From assembly GCF_965638725.1 (NCBI RefSeq), contig NC_134981.1:43118849-43182848 (forward strand): a stretch of 64,000 nucleotides of DNA, written 5' to 3'. Made by a program: the position numbers and the translations under genes. Numbering within the stretch: the stretch's first letter is position 1; each line of letters begins with the position of its first letter. Below the pieces are notes generated by a model. The model had not been told where the DNA came from. It did not search any database and worked only from the letters and a program-made list of their open reading frames with translations. Source of the DNA: Aptenodytes patagonicus. Its lineage: Eukaryota; Chordata; Aves; Sphenisciformes; Spheniscidae. Positions 40,663 to 52,608 of the stretch are shown here, one piece after another.

Positions 40663-42550
40663 GTCATAGAATCATAGAATCATAGAATGGTTTGGGTTGG
40701 AAGGGACCTCTAAAGGTCATCTAGTCCAACCCCCCTGCCGTGGGCAGGGACATCTTCAACTAGATCAGGTTGCTCAGAGCCCCGTCCAGCCTGACCTTGA
40801 ATGTTTCCAGGGATGGGGCATCCACCACCTCTCTGGGCAACCTGTGCCAGTGTTTCACCACCCTCACAGTAAAGAATTTCTTCCTTATATCTAGTCTAAA
40901 TCTCCCCCCCTTTAGTTTAAAGCCATTCCCCCTTGTCCTGTCGCAACAGGCCCTGCTAAAAAGTTTGCCGCCATCTTTCTTAGAAGCCCCCTTTAAGTAC
41001 TGATAGGCTGCAATAAGGTCTTCCCGAAGCCTTCTCTTCTCTAGGCCGAACAACCCCAACTCTCTCAGCCTTTCCTCATAAGGAGAGGTGTTCCATCCCC
41101 CTGATCATTTTCGTGGCCCTCCTCTGGACCCGCTCCAACAGGTCCGTGTCTTATGCTGAGGGCTCCAGAGCTGGACACAGTACTCCAGGTGGGGTCTCAC
41201 CAGAGCAGAGGAGAGGGGCAGAATCACCTCCCTCGACCTGCTGGCCACGCTTCTTTTGATGCAGCCCAGGATACGATTGGCCTTCTGGGCTGCGAGCGCA
41301 CATCGTCGGCTCATGTCCAGCTTTTCATCCACCAGTACCCCCAAGTCCTTCTCGGCAGGGCTGCTCTCAATCCCTTCATCCCCCAGCCTGTGTTGAGACT
41401 GGGGGTTGCCCCGACCCAGGGGCAGGACCTTGCACTTGGCCTTGTTAAACCTCATGAGGTTCACATGGGCCCACTTCTCGAGCTTGTCCAGGTCCCTCTG
41501 GATGGCATCTCGTCCCTCTGGCGTGTCGACCGCACCACTCAGCTTGGTGTCATCTGCAAACTTGCTGAGGGTGCACTCGATCCCACTGTCTATGGCATTG
41601 ATGAAGATATTAAACAGTACCCGTCCCAATACGGACCCCTGCGGGACGCCACTCATCACCAATCTCCATCTGGACATTGAGCCGTTGACCACTACCCTCT
41701 GGATGCGACCATCTAACCAATTCCTCACCCACCGGACAGTCCACCCATCAAATCCATACCTCTCCAGTTTAGAGAGAAGGATGTTGTCGGGGACCGTGTC
41801 AAAGGCCTTACAGAGGTCCAGATAGACGACATCTGTAGCCCTTCCCGTGTCCACTGATGTAGTCACTCCATCATAGAAGGCCACTAGGTTAGTCAGGCAG
41901 GACTTGCCCTTGGTGAAGCCGCGCTGGCTGTCTCGAATCACCTCCCTGTCCTCCATGTGCCTTAGCATAGCTTCCAGGAGGATCTGTTCCGTGATCTTCC
42001 CAGGCACAGACGTGAGACTGACTGGCCTGTAGCTCCCCTGGGTCTTCCTTTTTTCCCTTCTTCAAAATGGGGGTTATGTTTCCCCTTTTCCAGTCAGTGG
42101 GAACTTCACCGGACTGCCACGACTTCTCAAATACGATGGATAGTGGCTTAGCAACTTCATCCGCCAGTTCCTTCAGGACCCGCGCATGGATCTCATCGGG
42201 TCCCATGGACTTGTGCACCTTCACGTGCCTTAGATGGTCTTGAACCTGATGTTCTCCCACAGTGGGCAGCTCTTCATTTTCCCAGTCCCTGCCTTTGCCT
42301 TCTGCGGCTTGGGCAGTGAGGCTCGAGCACTTGCTGGTGAAGACCGAGGCAAAAAAGTCATTGAGTACCTCTGCCTTCTCCGTGTCCCGGGTAACCAGGT
42401 CTCCCGTTTCCTTCCGGAGAGGGCCCACATTTTCTCTCGTCTTCCTTTTACCCCCGACGTACCTATAGAATCTTTTCTTGTTGCCCTTGACGTCCCTGGC
42501 CAGATTTAATTCTATCAGGGCTTTAGCTTTCCTAACTAACTAACTTCCTA
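40663..42550 (-). mobile_element. CR1 LINE copy 2, nested, RT to 3' end
   Basis: A 5'-truncated CR1 on the minus strand with the tail (CATAGAAT)n at 40663-40690. RT has S-G-V-P-Q-G-S and the catalytic F-A-D-D. One frame of about 300 codons (41105-42007) is open; frameshifts break it at both ends. It is nearly the same as copy 7 (53400-55245) in inverted orientation, except for one patch at 40951-41031. Confidence 0.9.
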
Positions 42551-43896
42551 GCTTTTTAGAGTCCCAGGTGGTATTCTCCTCAATCCTGTCGGTGAGGGGA
42601 AAGGGTGTAAGGAGGAGGGCACTGATACAGCATGTCAACAATTGGTTGTGGAGCTTGTGTAAGCAACAGGCTTTTGGTTTCTATGACCATGGGACCCTGT
42701 TTGAGGATGAACGTGTGCTTGGGAGATATGGGCTCCACCTCACCAAGTGGGGAAAAAGTATCTTTGCCAGTATGATGGCTGACGCAGTAAGGAGAGCTTT
42801 AAACTGGGAACGACAGGTGAGGGAGTTACCAGCAGCCCTGTACGGGAGTGATAGACAGGGTTGACGAGCAAAATGCCTGGAGTGATATGACTGAAAGGGA
42901 ATGCAAAATCAACAAAATAGGGCTTAAACGGCGTTACCTCCAACATTTGCATGTAAGCAAGGAAGTGCCTACAAGGCACCATTATGGTAAAAAAAACCCC
43001 AACAGATTCTTTCTGGGAAATCAGCATGCTGGGGTGCCTCTCTGAAGTGCATGTACACTAATGCACATAGCATAGGGAATAAACATGAGGAATTAGAGCT
43101 CTGCATGCAGGTGCAGGGCTATGATCTTGTTGGGATCACAGAGACGTGGTGGGATAGCTCCCATGACTGGAGTGTTGCAATGGAAGGATACAGTACTTTT
43201 AGGAAAGACAGGCCAGGAAGACGAGGAGGAGGAGTTGCCCTTTATGTGAGAGAGCAGCTGGAATGCATGGAGCTCTGCCTGGGGATGGATGAGGAGACAG
43301 CTGAGAGATTATGGGTAAGGATGAAAGACAAGACAGGTAAGGGTGGCATTGTAGTGGTTGCCTGCTATAGGCCCCCTGATCAGGAAGAACAAGCGAATGA
43401 GGCCCTCTACAGACAACTAGGAGCTGCCTCACGTTCGTAGGCCCTGGTCTTCATGGGAGACTCTAACCACCCCAATATCTGCTGGAGGAACAACACAGCA
43501 GGGCATAAGCAATCCACGAGATACCTGAAGAGCATCGACGACAACTTCCTGATCCAAGCGACAAAGGAGTGACCGAGGAGAGGTGCTCTGCTGGACCTCA
43601 TACTCACAAACAAGGAAGGGCTCGTTGGAGATGAGAAGGTCAAAGGCAGCCTTGGCTACAATGACCACGAGATGGTAGAGTTCAGGATCCTGAGGGGAGG
43701 GAGCAGGGCAAAAAGCCAGATCACAACCCTGGATGTCAGGAGAGCAGACTTTGGCCTCTTCAGGTACTGGCTTGGTAGAGTCCCATGGGATAAGGCCCCA
43801 GAGGGAAGAGGGGCCCAAGAAAGCTGGTTAATGTTCAAGGATCACCTCCTCCAAGCTCAAGAGCAGTCCATCCCAACAAGCAGGAAGTCAGGCAAA
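42551..43896 (+). mobile_element. CR1 LINE copy 3, endonuclease part
   Basis: Continues copy 3. Frame 43051-43440 shows the AP-type endonuclease: Y-T-N-A...N-K, I-T-E-T-W-W-D, R-R-G-G-G-V-A-L-Y and C-Y-R-P-P. Stops follow (43438-43440, 43570-43572). It is interrupted at about 43897 by another CR1 piece, in the middle of an A run (GGCAAAAA). Confidence 0.85.
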
Positions 43897-44294
43897 AAGC
43901 AACTGAAGGAGTTAGGTCTTTTCTTGCTGGAGAAGAGTAGGCTCGGGGGGGACGACCTCATCACAGTATTCCAGTACTTAAAGGGTGGCTACGAAGAGGA
44001 CGGAGGGTCTCTCTTCACAAGGAGTCACATGGAGAAGACAAGGGGCAACTGGCACAAGTTGCACCAGGAGAGGTTTCATCTTGACATAAGAAGGAAATTT
44101 TTACAGTGAGAACCACTGGAATCACTGGAACAACCTCCCCAGGGTTGTGGTAGAGTCCCCATCACCAGAGGTTTTCAAGACGTGATTGGACAGGATGCTA
44201 GATAATCTCATCTAGGCTCCCTTTCCCATGATCTGTTGGACCAGATGATCTTTCGAGGTCCCTTCCAACCTGGGCTATTCTATGATTCTATGAT
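43897..44294 (+). mobile_element. CR1 copy 4, short 3' fragment nested in copy 3
   Basis: About 400 bp covering the end of the RT C-terminal domain and the 3' tail (ATTCTATGATTCTATGATTG). It sits in the GGCAAAAA run of copy 3; AAAAA follows the tail, suggesting a short target duplication. Confidence 0.85.
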
Positions 44295-45764
44295 TGAAAA
44301 ATGCCAGGAGGCCTGCGTGGACGAACAAGGAGCTCCTGGCAGAACTCACACATAAAAAAGGAAGTATACAGAGGGTGGAAGCAGGGACAGGTAACCTGGG
44401 AGGAATACAGAGATGTTTTCCAGGCATGCAGAGATACAGTGAGGAAAGCCAAAGCCTACCTGGAATTGAATCTGGCAAGGGATGTTGAAGACAACAAGAA
44501 TGGCTTCTATAAGTACACAGGTGACAAAAGGAAGGCTAGGGAAAATGTGGGCCTGCTGCTGAATGGGGCAGGGGCCTTGGTGACACAGGACATGGAAAAG
44601 GCTGAGGTACTGAATGCCTTCTTTGCCTCAGTCTTTACTAGCAAGATCAGCCTTCAGGAATCCCAGGTCCCAGAGACCAGGGGGAAAGTCTGGAGCAAGG
44701 AAGACTTAGCCTTGGTGGAAGAGGATCAGGTCAGGGAATACTTAAGCATACATAAGTCCATGGGCCCTGATGAGATGCACCCTTGAGTACTCAGGGAGTT
44801 GGCTGATGTCATTGCAAGGCCACTGTCAATAATCTTTGAACAATGACGGCAATTGGGAGAAGTGCCCGAGGACTGGAGGAAAGCAAATGTCACTCCTATC
44901 TTCAAGAAGGGCAAGAAGGAGGACCGGGGAACTACAGGCCGGTCAGCATCACCTCCGTCCCTGGGAAGGTGATGGAACAGCTAATCCTGGAAACCATCTC
45001 TAGGCACATGAAGGACATCAGAAGTTGTCAGCAAGGATTCACCAAGGGGAAGTCAGTCATGCTTGACCAACTTGATAACCTTCTATGATGAAACGACTGG
45101 CCTGGTAGATGAGGGGAGAGCAGTGGATATTGTCTACCTCGACTCCAGTAAAAGGCCTTCGACACTGTCTTCCAGAAGATCCTCATAGAGAAGCTGTTGA
45201 AATTTGGGCTGGATGTGCAGACAACTGGCTGAACAGCTGGGCCCAGAGGGTAGTGATCAGTGGCACGAAGTCTAGTTGGAGGCCAGTAACTAGCAGTGTA
45301 CCCAAGCGGTCAATACTGGGTCCGATCCTGTTCAACACCTTCATTAATGATCTGGACGATGGGGCAGAGCGTACCCTCAGCAAGTTCACAGATGATGGTG
45401 GCTAATACGCCAGAGGGTCGTGTTGCCATCCAGAGGGACCTCGACGGGCTGGAGAAGTGGGCTGACAGGAACCTCATGCAGTTCAACAAGGGGAAGTGCC
45501 AAGTCCTGCACTTGGGGAGGAACAACCAGTATATGCTGGGGGCTGCCCAGCTGGAAAGCAGTTCTACACAAAAAAGCCCTGGGGTTTCTGGTGGACACCA
45601 AGTTGAACATGAGCCAGCAGTGTGCCCTCATGGCAAAGGTGGCTAATGGTATCCTGGGCTGCATTAGACAAAGTGTTGCCAGCAGGTTGAGGGAGGTGAT
45701 CCTTCCCTTCTACTCAGCACTGGTGAGGCCACACCTGGAGTCCTGTGTACAGTTCTGGGCTCAG
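44295..45764 (+). mobile_element. CR1 LINE copy 3, RT part
   Basis: Resumes exactly where the host copy broke: R-R-P-A-W-x-N-K-E-L-L, then [17 protein letters not shown] and P-K-R-S-I-L-G-P. Many frameshifts and stops. Ends where the C-terminal domain (H-L-E-S-C-V-Q-F-W) is cut at about 45764. Confidence 0.85.
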
Positions 45765-46240
45765 GCCTGTGCTATGCTGTGCCATGCTGCACTATGGTGC
45801 ACATACAGCATGGCCTTCAGGCCTGTGTTATGCTGCACAAATCCCTTGGCCGCAGGATAAACTCAGCCAGCCCATTGTAACAGAGGATCCTGCAGGCAGC
45901 TCCCAGTTGGTACTGGTGATTATGTCACTTGCGTGGCTTTGCCTTTATCTACAAGCACAGCAAGAAGTTCTTATGTGAACATCCTTTCTCTTTGACAGTA
46001 GAAATTATAAATAGAGTTGTTTCCTTGTAAGAAAATCCTATAATGGCTTGAAAGACCAAAAGGGGATAATCTCGGCTATGGACGGGGTCTGCATGGCATG
46101 CTGCACGTGGGTTGGAGTCCTGTTCAATGATACACCACTCAGGGTTCCCAGCATCTAAAGGGATGCTATTCTCTCCTTATAGTGTTAGATAAATAGCATT
46201 TTAAATGATACCTTACAGAGTCTAAGTGCCTTTCTTACTG
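45765..46240. other. Unidentified insert in CR1 copy 3
   Basis: About 475 bp that separates two parts of the CR1 C-terminal region. It starts with imperfect GCTATGCTGTGCCATGCTGC repeats. No coding frame or known family recognised; it may be an old LTR or a short unrelated insertion. Confidence 0.45.
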
Positions 46241-46397
46241 GGATCATAACGGACCAGAACCTCCCAGTGCAAAACAGGGCCACTAAGATGATTAAGGGAC
46301 TGGAGCACCTCTCCTATGAGGAAAGGCTGAGAGAGCTGGGACTGTTTAGCCTAGAGAAGAGAAGGCTCAGGGGGGATCTCATCAATCTCAGTCTTGA
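46241..46397 (+). mobile_element. CR1 LINE copy 3, last piece
   Basis: Short stretch that matches the CR1 C-terminal domain ([15 protein letters not shown]). The 3' tail is missing. Confidence 0.75.
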
Positions 46398-47315
46398 TAT
46401 TTTATGACCTCGGGCTCTTCCATCCCATCAATATAGAGGCAATAGATCTTGGCTCTAAGAAGTCCATGATGCCACCGTACATTCCCCACTACTACAACAT
46501 TAAAAAAACCCACCTTTGCATCATCTCTTGGCTTAGTAAAAGCTCCATGAAAACATGTACAGATCTGATATATGGGTTTCTTTCAAGTCCCCCCCCTCCT
46601 TTTTTAGAATATTATTTACTACAAAACCTACCAAAACCAGTGACAATACTTAGATTTCTGGTGTGCCAAGATCACTTGTTATGATAGTATCATACTAATG
46701 ATGCCTCATTGTTCCCCACTCTCTTTCCTATATGGGGACTGTAAGCTGTTTGGGAACTAAGACTATATTTTTCTCTTCTGTTTTTATACAGTACCTGTAT
46801 CAATGGAAGTGCTACAGTAATATAAATAACAATAAATGAAGATTGTAGTTCTGTATCACCAACTGTACTGTACATATCATAATACTAGATCTGACTTGGT
46901 CTTTTTTTATCCTTCAGATCCCACTGTGCTCTGCTGAGATATATAACAATATCCATATTATATACTAAGCCGAGGCACCTGTAGCAATCTAATCGCGGTC
47001 CTCTGTCCTTCTCTTTACTGATGCAGCCCACCCTGAGCTTTCTGCTGTTATCACCAGGACCTCCAGTCCTGAGATAACTAATTTAAAGCTATCACAGATA
47101 ATTGTACATTATGGTAGACTGCAGCAGACATAGCTACGGCAGCTGTTCTAGAGGGAAAAAGCCATTGTTGCCCAGAGTGACTAAAATTACAGAAATCATA
47201 TCTGACGAGGATGAGGCTATGAAGTTTGGATCCGGATCATGCCTTCCCAGTTCACAAGTGCTTGGACTGAGGGTTCATACTGATGCAATATATAGTGACT
47301 GCAAAACTGCAAGGT
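46398..47315. other. KCNN2 intron, unique part
   Basis: AT-rich intronic DNA between CR1 copy 3 and an LTR. Nothing further recognised. Confidence 0.55.
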
Positions 47316-47906
47316 TGTGCTGGTTTTGGCTGGGATAGACTTAATTTTCTTCATAGTAGCTAGTATGGGGCTATGTTTTGGATTTGTGATTAAAACAGTG
47401 TTGATAACACAGGGATGCTTTTGTTATTGCTGAGCAGTGCTCACACAGGGTCAAGGCCTTTTCTGCTTCTCACGCCACCCCACCAGCGAGTAGGCTGGGG
47501 GTGCACAAGAAGTTGGGAGGGGACACAGGTGGGACAGCTGACCCCACCTGACCAAAGGGATATTCTATACCGTATGATGTCATGCTCAGCAATAAAACTA
47601 GGGGGGAGGTTGGCGGGGGGGCCACTGCTCCGGGACTGGTTGGGCATCGGTCGGCAAGTGGTGAGCAATTGTTTTCATTTGCATCACCTGTCTTTCTTGG
47701 GTTTTATTTTTCTCTCTCTTTGTTATGTTTTTTTCTTACAATTTATTATTGTTGTTGTTGTTGTTATTTAATTATTAAACTGTCTTTATCTCAACCCACG
47801 AGTTTTCTCACTTTTACCCTTCCAATTCTCTCCCCTATCCCACTGTGAGGGGAGTGAGCGAGCGGCTGTGTGGTGCTCAGTTGCCGGCTGAGGTTAAACC
47901 ACGACA
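47316..47906 (+). mobile_element. Alpha-like solo LTR
   Basis: 591 bp, TGTGCTGGTTTTGGC...ACCACGACA, with the duplication AAGGT at 47311-47315 and 47907-47911. CRE is mutated (TGATGTCA). A GTT repeat replaces the ATT repeat. More diverged from A-D than those are from each other, so probably older. Confidence 0.88.
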
Positions 47907-47911
47907 AAGGT

Positions 47912-48199
47912 TCAGACTCAGACTTCAACAAAGTCTAGCATTTGGGACTAGCATTTTGGTAAGGGCCCACTTTTAGTGATAAGCAGAGAGAAGTGCTTGC
48001 AACTCTTAAACTAAAGGGTTAAGTTTGGGGGTTGTTTTTTTTGTCTTTTAAAATCTAAGGCAAAGAATCATTAGCACTGCCAGAGAAGCCACACTGAAAA
48101 CAGCATTTGGTCATCAGTTTAAAAATGTGGGACGCAGAGAAACCCTATACTCCTCAAAGTAAATGCCTCTTGCGTTTCCACTTGGTTCTTTCTTTGGTA
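47912..48199. other. KCNN2 intron, unique part
   Basis: Short stretch between an LTR and CR1 copy 5; nothing recognised. Confidence 0.5.
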
Positions 48200-50407
48200 A
48201 AGTTCCAAACCCAGTAGTTGCCGCGTGCTGAGAGGAGTTCGAGGTTTGTGATGTCCCCCGGGGGTGTCTGAGGGGGGGGTTTCTGGGCCCCCGGCACCCT
48301 TGGGCTGTGTGTGTGGGAGGGACCGTCCGGCAGGCGGCAGGTCTCACGAGAGGGGCGGGCGAGAGTTGGGCGGTGCCGGCTGTCCCCGCGACCAGTTCAA
48401 ACCGTGGGAAGCCGCATATAACCGGCCCCTAGGGAGCGCCAGCGGCCAGGATTGGCAAACAGGGAGTGGCGTCAGCAGTTTGTGCGGCAGTTCGTGCGGG
48501 AACGGCTGCACACTCTGCCAGTTAGTGGGCTGCTGCCTGCTCTACTCACCAGCAGGCTTAGGCTGCAGCCCCAACGGTCACCCCAACTAACTGGTGGCTG
48601 TGCAAGCCTACCCAGAAGCTTGAGGTCTCCAGGGAATTAGAATTAGAAGGATTACCTCTTTCAAAAGAATTACCATTTTATAAGTGGGCTATTTTTCTGA
48701 GAAATATAAGGAGACTGTGACCTGCTGAAAGAAAATGATGTCCACCTGCCACAACTGCAAGGCTGAGGCTAAAACTCAAACAGAAGCACTACAGCTTACC
48801 TATGCTCATGTCTCCACCCAAACAGACCTCCCAAGGACTGAAATAGCTGTCCAGACCTTACGTTGCATGGAGCTCCAGCACCTGGAAGTCCCCCTAGCAC
48901 CTGAAGGCAGCGGTGGATGTCATAGCTGCAAGTGTGCTCAGCTGGAAGAACTCCTTTCCACTGACTGGAAAAAGGGAAACATTGCACCCATTTTTAAAAA
49001 GGGTAGAATGGAGGTCCCTGGGAACTACCAACCTGTCAACCTCACCTCTGTGCCTGGGAAGATCATGGAACAGATCCTCCTGGAAGCTATGCTAAGGCAC
49101 ATGGAGGACAGGGAGGTGATTTGAGAGAGCCAGCATGGCTTCACCAACGGCAAGTCTTGCCTGACTAACCTAGTGGCCTTCTACGATGGAGTGACTGCAT
49201 CGATGGACAAGGGAAGAGCTACGGATGTCATCTACCTGGACTTCTGTAATGCCTTTGATATAGTCCCCCACAACGTTCTTGCCTCTGAATTGGAGAGAGA
49301 TGAATTTGAGGGATAGACTGTTAGATGGATAAGGAACTGGCTGGATGGCCGCATCCAAAGAGTTACAGTCAACAGCTCAATGTCCAAGTGGAAACCAGTA
49401 ACGAGTGGTGTCCCTCAAGGGTCTGTACTAGGACCAATACTATTTGATATCTTCATCAATGACACAGACAGTGGGATCGAGTGCACCCTCAGCAAGTTTG
49501 CAGATGACACCAAGCTGAATGGTGCGGTTGACACGCCTGAGGGATGGGATGCCATCCAGAGGGACCTGGACGCTATCCAGAGGGACCTGGACAAGCTCGA
49601 GAAGTGGGCCCATGTGAACCTCATGAACTTCAACAAGGCCAAGTGCAAGGTCCTGCACCTGGGTCGGGGTAATCCCCGGTCTCAACACAGGCTGGGGGAT
49701 GAAGGGATTGAGAGCAGCCCTGCCGAGAAGGACTTGGGGGTACTGGTGGATGAAAAGATGGACATGAGCCGACGATGTGCGCTCGCAGCCCAGAAGGCCA
49801 ATCGTATCCTGGGCTGCATCAAAAGAAGCGTGGCCAGCAGGTTGAGGGAGGTGATTCTGCCCCTCTCCTCTGCTCTGGTGAGACCCCACCTGGAGTACTG
49901 CGTCCAGCTCTGGAGTCCTCAGCATAAGAAAGACATGGACCTGTTAGAGCTGGTCCAGAGGAGGGCCACAAAAATGATCAGGGGGATGGAACACCTCTCC
50001 TTATGAGGAAAGGCTGAGAGAGTTGGGGTTGTTCAGCCTGGAGAAGAGAAGGCTCCGGGGAGACCTTATTGCGGCCTTTCAATACTTAAAGGGGGCTTCT
50101 AAGAAAGATGAAGAGAGACTTTTTCATAGGGCCTGTTGCGACAGGACAAGGGCTAATGTTTTTAAACTAAAAGAGGTTAGATTCAGACTAGATACAAGGA
50201 AGAAATTCTTTACTGTGAGGGTGGTGAAACACTGGCACAGGTTGCCCAGAGAGGTGGTAGATGCCCCATCCCTGGAAACATTTAAGGTCAAGTTGGACGG
50301 AGCTCTGAGCAACCTGATCTAGTTGAAGATGTCCCTGCCCACGGCAGGGGGGTTGGACTAGATGACCTTTAGAGGTCCCTTCCAACCCAAACCATTCTAT
50401 GATTCTC
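48200..50407 (+). mobile_element. CR1 LINE copy 5, 5' region joined to RT and 3' end
   Basis: 48240-48600 is GC-rich with many CpG and looks like the CR1 5' UTR, which most copies lack. An ORF1 start follows at 48735, with C-x2-C and C-x2-C motifs. At about 48957 the sequence passes straight to RT ([14 protein letters not shown]), so the rest of ORF1 and the endonuclease are absent. The RT carries stops near 49121 and 49315. A 24-bp piece is duplicated at about 49550-49590. The 3' tail ends ATTCTATGATTCT at 50407. The left edge is approximate. Confidence 0.82.
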
Positions 50408-52608
50408 TAAAAAGGTGACAAGGTCAATAGCCCAGCTGAAGTGCCTCTATACCAATGCATGCACCATGGGTAACAAACAGGAGGAGCTGGAAGCCACTGT
50501 GCAGCTAGAAAGCTACGATCTAATTGCTATCACTGAAACGTGGTGGGATGAATCACATGACTGGAGCGTTGCAATTGATGGCTGTAACCTGTTCAGGAGG
50601 AACAGGCAAGGAAGGAGGGGCGGGGGGGTTGCCCTCTATGTAAAAAAAATGGATTGATTGCACAGAGCTGTCTTTGAAAAACAGCAGTGCATAGGTCAAG
50701 AGCTTATGAGTGAAAATTAGAGACCAAGCCAACAAAGAAAACCTCATGGCTGGTGTTTACTACAGGTTGCCCAGTCAAGGGGAGGATGTTGACAAAGTAT
50801 TCTTATTTAAACTACAGGAAGCATCACGCTTGCAGGCTCTGATCCTGCTGGGGGACTTCAATCACCCTGACATGTGCTGGAAAAGCAGCACAGCAAGCTG
50901 TAAGCAGTACAGGAGACTCTTGGAGTGCGTTGAGGATAAATTCTTAATCCAGGTGATAGACAGCCCAACCAGAGGAGAAGCGTTACTGGACCTGTTGCTT
51001 ACAAACACAGATGAACTAATTGGAGAGGTCAAGACTGGTGGCAGTCTGGGCCGCAGTGATCATGCCCTTATGGAATTCACAGTCTCAAGACGTGTGGGCC
51101 AGGCGATAAGTAAAGTCAAGACCCTGAATTTTAGGAGAGTGAACTTCCAGTTGTTTAAGGAATTAGTGGATGGGACCCCCTGGGAAGCTGCCCTCAGGGA
51201 TAAAGGAACTGAACAGAGCTGGCAGCTCTTTAAGGACATTTTTCTTAGAGCATAAGAGCTCTCAACTACCATGTGAATGAAATCGGGCAAGGAAGGCAGG
51301 AGACCAGCAAGGCTGGGGAAGGACCTCCTGGTCAAACTACAGCGTAAGAAGGAAATGCACAGGCAGTGAAACAAGGGACATGTATCCTGGGAAGAATATA
51401 GGGACGCTGCCCGGATGAGTAGGGATGGGATTAGGAAAGCTAAGGCACAGTTGGAGCTGAATTTGGCAAGGGATGCGAAGAATAATAAGAAGGGCTTCTA
51501 CAGGTACGTTGGTCAGAAAGGAAGACAAAGAAAATGTACATCCCCTTGCTAAATACGACAGGAGAACTGTTGACAACCAACACGGAGAAGGCTGAGGTAC
51601 TCAACAATCTTTTTGCCTCAGTTTTCAGTGGTAATCTCTCTGAAGTCCCTGAACCTCAAGGCAGGGACTGGGGGAATGAAGTCCCTCCCATCATAGAAGA
51701 TCAGGTTCAAGACCACCTGAGGAACCTGGACATACACAAGTCCATGGGACCCGATGAGATGCATCCCAGGGTCCTGAGGGAATTGGCTGATGTAGTTGCC
51801 AAGCCACTCTCCATCATATCTGAAAAGTCATGGCACTCAGGCAAAGTCCCCAGTGACTGGAGAAAAGGGAAACATCCCACCCATTTTTCAAAAGGGTAAT
51901 AAGGAGGACACTGGGAAATACCGACCAGTCAGCCTCACTTCCGTGTCCAGTAAGCTCATGGAACAGATCCTTCTGGAAGTTATGCTGAAGCCATATGGAA
52001 GACAGGGAGGTGATTAGAGACAGCAAACATGGCTTCAGCAAGGGCAAATCATGCCTGACTAGTCTAGCGGCCTTCTACGATGGAGTGACTGCATCGGTGG
52101 ACAAGGGAAGAGCTACGGATGTCATCTACCTGGACTTCTGTAACGCCTTTGATATGGTCCCCCACAACGTTATTACCTCTAAATTGGAGAGATATGGGTT
52201 TGATGAATGGACTGTTAGATGGATAAGGAATTGCTGGATGTCTGCGTCCAAAGAGTTACAGTCAACAGCTCAATGTCCAAGTGGAAACCAGTAACAAGTG
52301 GTGTCCCTCAAGGGTCTGTACTGGGACCAATAATATTTAATACCTTCATCAATGACACAGACAGTGGGATCGAGTGCACCCTCAGCAAGTTTGCAGATGA
52401 CACCAAGCTGAGTGGTGCAGCTGATTCACTAGAAGGACCTTGACAGGCTTGAGAAGTGGGCCCATGCGAACCTCATGAAGTTCAACAAGGCCAAGTGCAA
52501 GGTCCTGCACCTGGATTGGGGGAACCCCCGGTATCAATACAGGCTGGGGGATGAAGGGATTGAGAGCAGCCCTGCCGAGAAGGACTTGGGGGTACTGGTG
52601 GATGAAAA
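50408..52608 (+). mobile_element. CR1 LINE copy 6, endonuclease and RT, 3' end missing
   Basis: Begins directly after the tail of copy 5 with the endonuclease (Y-T-N-A-C-T-M-G-N-K-Q-E-E-L, I-T-E-T-W-W-D-E-S-H). The RT follows with S-G-V-P-Q-G-S and F-A-D-D near 52390-52400. It has several stops and frameshifts. It is cut at G-V-L-V-D-E-K-L (52608), where copy 7 starts. Confidence 0.85.
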
